64,000 nt of DNA from Coriaria nepalensis (Eukaryota > Streptophyta > Magnoliopsida > Cucurbitales > Coriariaceae), in assembly GCA_027186245.1 (NCBI GenBank), contig CP114483.1, positions 28,836,642 through 28,900,641 of the forward strand. The letters are read 5' to 3'. Within the stretch, counting starts at the first letter, position 1. Each line of letters begins with the position of its first letter. The translations under genes were made by a program, and so were the position numbers. Below are positions 56,905 through 64,000 of the stretch, piece after piece. The notes under the pieces were generated by a model that worked only from the letters and a program-made list of their open reading frames with translations, did not search any database and was not told where the DNA came from.

Positions 56905-59900
56905 TTAAGAGGCCGATTTTCTTCTTCTTGTCTGGACTCTAACGCTTGTTTTCACTTCAGCTTTTGGTGTCTCTTCAACTCGAGCATCAGAATCTGAGAT
57001 ACCCTTTCTCTTTCTGGATCTTGTTGGAGTAGAAGATTCCTGTCTAATGGATTTCTGAGAAGTAGGAGTCTCCTTTGAAGTCGGAGCAATTTCACCTATC
57101 TTTGCTTTTGCGGCCGGTGAGTGCACTTCAGCTTTTGGTGTCTCTTCAACTCGAGCATCTGAACCTGAGATACCCTTTCTCTCTCTGGATCTTGTCGGAG
57201 TAGAAGATTCATGTCTAATGGACTTCAGAGGAGTAGGAGTCTCCTTTGCAGTAGCAGAACTTTCACCTACCTTTGCTTTTGCGGCCGGTGAGTGCCGTGT
57301 GCTCCACCGAGTGTTCAGAAACCATTTATGAACCTGAGATACCAAAGTAATATCTTGAGAGCTTGAAAAGATGCTTGTTATATATATGATTTTTGATAAA
57401 GGGTAAAGGCATCACCTGCTTAAATGTGATTCCTATATCTTGTGCTAACCTTTCTTTCTTAGCTCGGTCAGGGTACTGATTTTCATTGAAGGATGCATAA
57501 AGTTTCTGCAACAGAAATCACATAGTTGGCGAGAGAGAGACATTATGGTGTGAATGTTCATATTACACGCTCAATATCTCCATAACCAATCCGAGAGAAT
57601 GACTAGTTATAGATAAATATCACCAAGAAAAACATTGAACTAAACCATAAAACATAGTTTCAAAGCAGCCTACATTGCTTGAGAAGAAAGGGGGAAAGAA
57701 AAAGAGAAACAAAATGACTAGGTAAAAAACAGTGAGTTTAATATTCGAATCAGACGATATTTATAGATACCATGTGTTGAAAGTCTTACCGTAACCTTAG
57801 GAATTAGGCTATAATTATGTACCATATTTGAGTATTTCTATATTTAGATAGATAGAGAAATTAGTGGTAAATATAGAAATCTGATTTTTTCCTAACTAAA
57901 TTACTTTCCTATTTTGTATCCTAGAGGATGCTATAAGTATGTATCATCCTATACATGAAAAAAACATGAGTTGAATATTTTTCCATATCATTGCCCTCTG
58001 TTTTTATGGTATCAGAGTTAGGTTCTAAAATCCTAGGTTAAAACTGTCCAACACCCTAGAAGATGTCTGAAGTCACTTCCGATCAAACCCCTATGCTCGG
58101 ACTTCAAACTGTCCGACACCCATCAGAAAACTCACCCATTCAGATCACCACAATTCGACTGAATGGGGATAACTTTCTGAGATGATCACAGTCTATCCGC
58201 ATGTATATTAGGGGGAGAGGAAAAATTGGCTACATCACGAGAGAAACAGAGGAACCAGACCTGGATGATCCAATTTATGCCACTTGGGATGCTGAAAACT
58301 CAATGGTAATGACATGGTTGGTCAACTCCATGACAGAGGAGATAGGTGCAAACTACCTCTGTTATCCTACTGCTAAGGAACTACGGGATAACGTCTCATT
58401 GATGTACTATGATCTAGGGAACCAGTCTCAAGTGTATGAATTAACCCTAAAATTAGGGGAAATTCGCCAAGGTGAGGATTGTGTAACTAAGTATTTTAAT
58501 ACCCTTAAAAGATTTTGGCAGGACTTAGACCTATTCAACGACTATAAGTGGAAGTCACCTGAAGACTGCAACCAACACAAGAAGATGGTGGATATAGGCC
58601 GAATCTTCAATTTCTTGCAAGTCTAAATGTTGAATTCGATGAGGTCTGTGGTCGATGAGGTCCTCTCACTTATATGTTTCAGGACCGGAGCTTAAGGAAG
58701 ATGATTGGAACTGCTAAAGGAAGAAATAGGTTGTACTACTTTGATGAAATTGTTTTTGGGACTAATCAAGCTCAGGGATTAGGTAGTACTAGCTCAACCT
58801 TTGTTTTTGATCAGATCATATTATGGCATAAGAGATTAGAACACCCTAATTTTTCATATTTAAAACATGTATTTCATGCACTGTTTAAAGGAGGTTATCA
58901 CTCAGAATTACGTTGTGAAGCTTTCCATTTAGCTTAAGACCATCGTGTTTCTTTTCCAATAAAATTATATTCTAGTTCAAGACTATTTTACTTATTTCAT
59001 AGTGATGTTTGGGGTCCATCTAAGGTCAATACACTATCTGGAAAAAAATGGTTTGTTATTTTTATTGATGATCATACAAGAGTATGTTGGGTCTACTTAA
59101 TGAAAAAGAAGTCTGAAATTGAGAAAATCTTCAAAGATTTCTATATTATGATTGAAAATCAGTTTCAAATAAAAATAGGCATTCTTAAAACAGATAATGG
59201 AACTGAATACTTTAACAAATAGTTAGGAACATTTCTTTCAGAAAAAGGTATTATTCATCAATCAACTTGTCGTGACACTCCACAACAAAATAGTATTGCC
59301 AAAAGGAAAAATAAACATTTATTAGAAGTTACAAGGGCCATTATGTTTTCAATGAATGTTCCAAAATATCTATGGGGAAATGCTTTACTAACTGCCTGTT
59401 ATATAATAAATAGAATGTCATCTCGAGTTTTGAAATTTGAAACACCATTAAAGATCTTTAAAAATTGCTTTCCCACAAACCGAATCACTGCAGAACTTCC
59501 TTTAAAAGTTTTCGGTTGCACTTGTTATGTATATATACCAAATGCTTTCCGATCAAAGTTGGAACCAAAATCTGAAAAATGTGTCTTCCTAAGGTATGCT
59601 TCAAACAAAATGGGGTACAAATGTTTTAATCCAGTCACAAAAAAATTCTCTGAAAGTATAGATGTGAACTTTGTTGAGGAGCAACCTTACTTTCAGAAAA
59701 ATGTGTTTCAAGAGGAGACCCAAATGGGTGAAAATAATTTTTGGGAAACTGTCTCTATGCCCTTAGTCAACTCTAATGAAGAGTTTCATGAAATACTAGT
59801 TGAGAAAATGGATACTAGTGTAAGTCCTCCTATTTCTACCTTGCCAAATTTGACTGTATCAGAGACAGGGGGAGATGTACTTCCAAAGGAACCAAAGCTC

Positions 59901-62900
59901 CAGGTTTATACCAGAAAACAGTTTAACAAAAGTGCTACGGCTCCAACCATTCCTTTAGCTGATGACCAATCAAATTTGCCGAGTAATGGCTCTACAACTC
60001 AGGTGAATCCTCCCTCTCTATCCTTTGATAATTTATTTGCTAATGACCTTGATATTCCTATTGCATTTAGAAAAGGAACCTGCACTTGGACTCAACATCC
60101 TATGGCAAAATACTTATCATATGAAAACCTGTCAAACACTCATAGAGCATTTGTGACTAAGATCTCAAATCTGTCTGTTACAAGAACTATTCAGGAAGCT
60201 TTAGGTGATCCGAATTGGAAATTGGCTGCGATAGAGGAGATGAATGCTCTTAGGAAGAACAGCACTTGGAGTGTTACTGATCTGCCCGAGAATAAGAAGA
60301 CAGTGGGATGTAAATGGGTCTTTACAGTCAAGTGTAAAGCTGATGGAAGTGTGGAACGATTCAAGGCGAGACTTGTAGCTAAAGGATTTACTCAAACTCA
60401 TGGTATTGACTACCAAGAAACGTTTGCTCCTATTGCTAAAATTAACTCAATTAGAATACTCCTTTCTCTTGCAGTTAACTCCGATTGGACACTCCATCAA
60501 TTCGATGTAAAGAATGCCTTCTTAAATGGAGACTTACAAGAGGAGGTATACATGGACCTACCACATGGATTTGAAGAAAGACTTGGGAAGGGTAGAGTGT
60601 GCAAATTGAAGAAAGCTCTATATAGACTTAAGCAATCTCCTAAAGCTTGGTTTGAGCAGTTTGGTGAAGTTGTTAGGAGACTTGGATTCTTACAGAGTCA
60701 AGCTGACCACGCACTGTTTTTTAAACATTCCACCGAAGGAAAAGTAGCTATCTTGATTGTTTATGTAGATGACATAATTATGACAGGAGATGACTCAATT
60801 GAAATCGGCAACTTGAAAAGTAAGCTTGAGGAAGAATTTGAAGTTAAGGACTTGGGAAAACTGAAATACTTCCTCAGAATGGAGTTTGCAAGGTCCAAAG
60901 AGGGAATTTTTGTCAATCACCGTAAATATGTTCTTGATCTACTCAAAGAAACATGGATGACTGGTTGTAAGATAATAGACACCCCTACAGAACCGAATGT
61001 GAAATTGAAGACAGCAGCTCCTAATGAGGTGATAGACCAAGAACGTTATCAGAGATTGGTAGGAAGATTAATTTATCTAACACATACTAGACCTGACATT
61101 ACTTTTGCAGTCAGTATTGTAAGTCAGTTCATGCACTCTCTAGGACCTACACATTTTGAAGCTGTGTTCAAAATTTTAAGGTACCTAAAGGGGACACCTG
61201 GCAAAGGGTTGATGTTCCAAAAGAGAGATCATTTAAAAGTTGAAGCCTACACGGATGCAGATTGGGCAGGAAATGTAATTGACAGAAGATCAACCTCAGG
61301 TTATAGTACCTTTGTAGGGGGAAATTTGGTTACATGGAGAAGTAAGAAACAAAGTGTAGTGGCAAGGAGTAGTGCTGAAGCAGAATTCCGCTCGGTAGCA
61401 CATGGTTTCTGTGAAGTATTATGGATCAAACAGATTCTAGGAGAATTGAAGATTTCTACTCCAACACCTATCAAGGTGTACTGTGACAACAACGCAGCCA
61501 TTTCTATAGCTCACAATCCTATCCTCCATGATAGGACAAAGCATGTAGAAGTGGACAAGCACTTCATCAAGAAAAAAATAGACAGTGGCGTGATATGCAT
61601 GTCTTATATACCTATAGCTAGTCAAACCGCAAATATACTCACTAAGGGACTTCCTAAAGGGTTACATGAGACCTTTGTAAACAAGCTAGCCATGAGAGAT
61701 ATTTTCATGCCAACTTGAGGGGGAGTGTTGAAAGTCGTACCGTAACCTTAGGAATTAGGTTATAATTATGTACCATATTTGAGTATTTCTATATTTAGAT
61801 AGATATAGAAATTAGTGGTAAATAAAGAAATCTGATTTTTTCCTAACTAAATTACTTTCCTATTTTGTATCCTAGAGGATTCTATAAGTATGTATAATCC
61901 TATACATGAAAAAAGCATGAGTTGAATATTTTTCCATATCATTGCCCTCTGTTTTTACCATGGAACATTTTAAATCAGTTGAAAACCACTCCTATACTTG
62001 GTATGTCACATCCTTGTTCTTTTTCATCCTTTAGTTTTCTCGAGCATTAAGAAACTACTTAGATAGCTACAACATCACAAACTCTGGAATCTTAGAACAA
62101 GGAAGCTAGATTTATAAAGAGAGAATTCACTCTAAGGCTTTCTTTTCCGATAGACTTGTTAACCTAGCATTTAGGATAGTATACTTTATTGTAATATTTT
62201 GTGCCTTAAATTGGATATTGTGGACCCAAACTGCACTATGGGCCTAAACTAGTGAAAATAAGTCCCAAATAGCGCTTAAATAAAATAAAAGGGGAAGACA
62301 GTAGGCCTAGTCTCCACATTCAGTCTAAAAGAACATTTAAAAGTGTCCACTTGTCCATTGACTATGAAAAGAGTTAAAAGTGCAAACTAATACCTGTATT
62401 ACAGTTTCCCCAAGCCCTCTACCACCTGCTGATTTTGTCCCTTTACCAGTACAGCAAGACTTAGAAGGGTCTTCAGGTGATTTAGTCTTAGAGTCATTAA
62501 TATCTTCAATGGTTGGCTTTTGACGAGTTCTTCTAGTAGGACCCTGTTCAATCTCTTTTAACTCATGCTTTGTCCCTTGCACATTGGCTCCATTTCTGTT
62601 TTGCGACACTTGAGCAACTTTTCTGGAACTTCTCTTTATTGGTGCAGCAGTATCACTAAAGTCTTCATCGTCACTTGAATCAGAAGCGATGTTCCCATAT
62701 GCCGCCTGCGATATCGAAGGCAGAGAAGTAAACAAATCAGAGAGAGGAAAACAATGAACAATAAGATGTCTAAGATTAGTAAGGAAAAGATATAATTTAG
62801 ACGAAGCAAGTAATAATAGAAATTCTTTGGAGCCTTAAACCATAGATAGGTGTATTCTGTATTAGATAATGGACAAACATGAGGTAGATAAATCTATTAT

Positions 62901-64000
62901 AAACACATAGCAACAAAAAAAAAAAGGAAAATACAAAAGCACAGTGAACTTGAGGATCCCATTTTAGATTCCTCGATAAGGTGCACTATTAGAAATAAGT
63001 TGTGCCCAAAATCAGTTAAGGAAAAAAAGTTGTTTGTGTTGGATTATCTCATTCATAGAAACCCTTTCCTGTTACTTACTAAAATGTAGAGTACTCTTTG
63101 ACCAGCTGGAGTGAATTACCCAGCATGGCTCATGGATAGATATTGGAACGTGACTGGTTCAAATGACAACTATGCAAAACAGACTACTAAAACTAGGACA
63201 CTCACATCATGAAGCTTCTTATAGTCCAATCGTTCCACATGCCTGTTCCCAGAAACAGGCAAAGAACCATCCAGCCCAGGGCCTGAGTCCAATATGGATA
63301 GCAACTCATCGGCAAGCAAACCTATCTTTCTACCACTCTTACAGCCTCGCCCATTGGAGCCATCATTGTTCCTAGAAGACCCATCATCATCAATTACGCC
63401 AGCAAGATCCTCTGAGTCGGATGTAAAATCAGAACTTGAACTTTCCTGTTTAACATAATCATCAAGGTCAGGAGCACTAGGATCATAGTTATCATCCTCG
63501 GAGTCGTCAGAAGGAAGACCTGAATACAGGTCAGCCTTGGGTTGGGTCGTCTCCAATTCCTCAGCTACAGATGCATAGTCAGATTCATCAGAACTTGATT
63601 CTTCTTTGGGACTATCAAGTTGGGGACCATCAGGATCATAATCACTATCTGCAGAATCATCTGAAGGAAGACCTGATGTGCCCTCCGGATTTTGACTAGA
63701 AGCTGCCTCAGGATAGACCTTCTGCAAATCAGATGATCGGATGTTAAGAGTGGAAACAATTACAAATAAAATAGGTTGAAGACTGATGGTTCTGTCAATT
63801 ACCTCCCAACTGTCGGTAAATAAGAGATTTGTTCCTTGATAGTCATTAAGCAAATCCATGCAATCAACTTTGCAATCACAAGCAGGGCATAACCATCCTT
63901 CGTCATCAGGTGGAACTGTGAGTCCAAGATACAAATACCAAAGGAAAATCAATCAATGAAAAATGCTTTTAAGAAATACAAACAATGTATGTATAGCTGC
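56905..64000 (-). CDS. HAT3.1/PRH-like PHD-finger homeodomain protein, 3' part (5' end outside window)
   Basis: Minus-strand exons 63803-63915, 63206-63721, 62394-62705, 57416-57505 and 56905-57333 join in frame (phase 0 after the first). Exon 1 here gives the end of the PHD finger (PPDDEGWLCPACDCKVDC); exon 2 an acidic region with two GLPSDDS..D.DYDP repeats; exon 3 Lys/Ser-rich NGR linker (SKSCCTGKGTKSAGGRGLGE); exon 4 the front of the homeodomain (KLYASFNENQYPDRAKKERL and on to GITFKQ); exon 5 the recognition helix (VHKWFLNTRWSTRH) and the tail. Members (Arabidopsis HAT3.1, parsley PRHP) are nuclear DNA- and histone-binding regulators. The intron between exons 3 and 4 holds a 4.2 kb copia element. 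The tail has a 57-residue tandem duplication. Confidence 0.93.
56953..57294 (-). repeat. 171-bp in-frame tandem duplication in the last HAT3.1-like exon
   Basis: Two back-to-back units of 57 codons (57294-57124 and 57123-56953), both starting HSPAAKAK and ending ARVEETPKAEV, with STPTRSR(E/K)RKGIS in the middle. About 80% identical as protein. Lys/Arg-rich pieces could act as nuclear signals or DNA contacts; function unknown. Confidence 0.95.
57775..58006 (+). repeat. 5' LTR of the copia element
   Basis: 232 bases. Contains CTATAAGTATG at about 57931, a possible TATA box, close to the start of the R region. Confidence 0.95.
58063..58626 (+). pseudogene. copia gag, one nonsense codon
   Basis: Frame from ATG 58063 (MSEVTSDQTPMLGLQT) through LNGDNFLR, a TGA at 58183-58185 where the family has Trp, then MYIRGRGKIGYITRE and the UBN2-type gag core (ATWDAENSMVMTWLVNSM, VYELTLKLGEIRQGED) to a stop at 58624. 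The CCHC knuckle that should follow is absent. Confidence 0.88.
58674..61718 (+). pseudogene. copia pol: integrase (two stops), reverse transcriptase and RNase H (open)
   Basis: One frame throughout. GAG-pre-integrase (LWHKRLEHPNFSYL, about 58824) and integrase core (HSDVWGPSK, DDHTRVCWVY, LKTDNGTEYF) are interrupted by TAA at 58935 and TAG at 59220. From 59343 a 791-codon open frame covers the integrase end, RT (NSTWSVTDLPENKKTVGCKW, YVDD at 60762-60773) and RNase H (AYTDADWAGN, ARSSAEAEFRSV, DKHFIKKKI). The protease is missing: the gap between 58626 and 58674 shows a deletion of knuckle and protease and a change of frame. Because RT-RNase H is open with intact catalytic motifs, decay is recent. 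Confidence 0.92.
61726..61957 (+). repeat. 3' LTR of the copia element
   Basis: 232 bases, 7 substitutions from the 5' LTR and no indels. Followed by CCATG, the target duplication. Confidence 0.95.

Larger units (their letters stand above)
57775..61957 (+). mobile_element. Ty1-copia retrotransposon, full structure, 4183 bp, in a HAT3.1-like intron
   Basis: 232-base LTRs (57775-58006 and 61726-61957) start TGTTGAAAG and end TTTTTA, flanked by the perfect 5-base target duplication CCATG (57770-57774 and 61958-61962). Primer site TGGTATCAGAG (58007-58017) and purine tract TTGAGGGGGAG before the right LTR. The LTRs differ at 7 of 232 positions (about 97%). It lies antisense to the host gene. gag has one nonsense codon, the gag zinc knuckle and protease are missing, integrase has two nonsense codons, RT-RNase H is open. 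Non-autonomous now. Confidence 0.97.

Overview
The window is nuclear DNA from a flowering plant, most likely a eudicot. The evidence is spliced genes with short exons and GT-AG introns, plant-only families (UGT84-type glycosyltransferase, plant basic secretory protease, QALGGH zinc finger with an EAR motif, HAT3.1-type PHD-homeodomain protein), AT-rich intergenic DNA with (TA)n tracts, many LTR retrotransposons, hAT elements, an endogenous pararetrovirus and a plastid DNA insert. The species cannot be fixed from the sequence alone.

Layout. 1-495: N-terminal third of a UDP-glycosyltransferase (minus), running off the left edge. 2.9-8.6 kb: a decayed external NAD(P)H dehydrogenase (NDB-like) pseudogene, its two parts separated by about 5 kb that holds a reverse-strand Tat/Ogre-like Ty3-gypsy relic. 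10.4-11.6 kb: a non-autonomous hAT element, then the last 50 codons of a second UGT. 12.5-15.8 kb: a compact island with two intact divergent genes, a plastid-targeted light-harvesting-like protein (minus) and a six-exon methylthioribose kinase (plus). 17.3-18.0 kb: an intact basic secretory protease gene (minus). 19.5-24.4 kb: a Ty1-copia relic interrupted by a young 3.4 kb chromodomain gypsy deletion derivative. 27.2-28.0 kb: a small two-exon mitochondrial NOXY2-like gene. 32.67-40.3 kb: about one genome length of an endogenous caulimovirid, inserted beside a (TA)n tract and ending in an inverted junction. 42.9-47.4 kb: an LTR-bounded element with no pol but two tandem-repeat arrays (LARD-like). 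48.75-49.45 kb: an intact C2H2 zinc-finger gene. 52.3-55.5 kb: a decayed autonomous-type hAT element carrying a piece of plastid rps4. 56.9-64.0 kb: the 3' part of a HAT3.1-like gene (minus), with a complete copia element antisense in the intron that splits its homeodomain.

How it fits together. The host genes are single-copy plant genes with no shared pathway; only the divergent pair at 12.5-15.8 kb shares a short promoter region. Most of the rest is layers of insertions of different ages: young (gypsy LTRs about 98-99% alike, copia LTRs about 97%), middle-aged (LARD, pararetrovirus) and old (Tat relic, copia relic, hAT, pseudogenes). No CRISPR array, operon, rRNA or convincing tRNA gene was seen. 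All percentages were counted by eye and should be treated as approximate.
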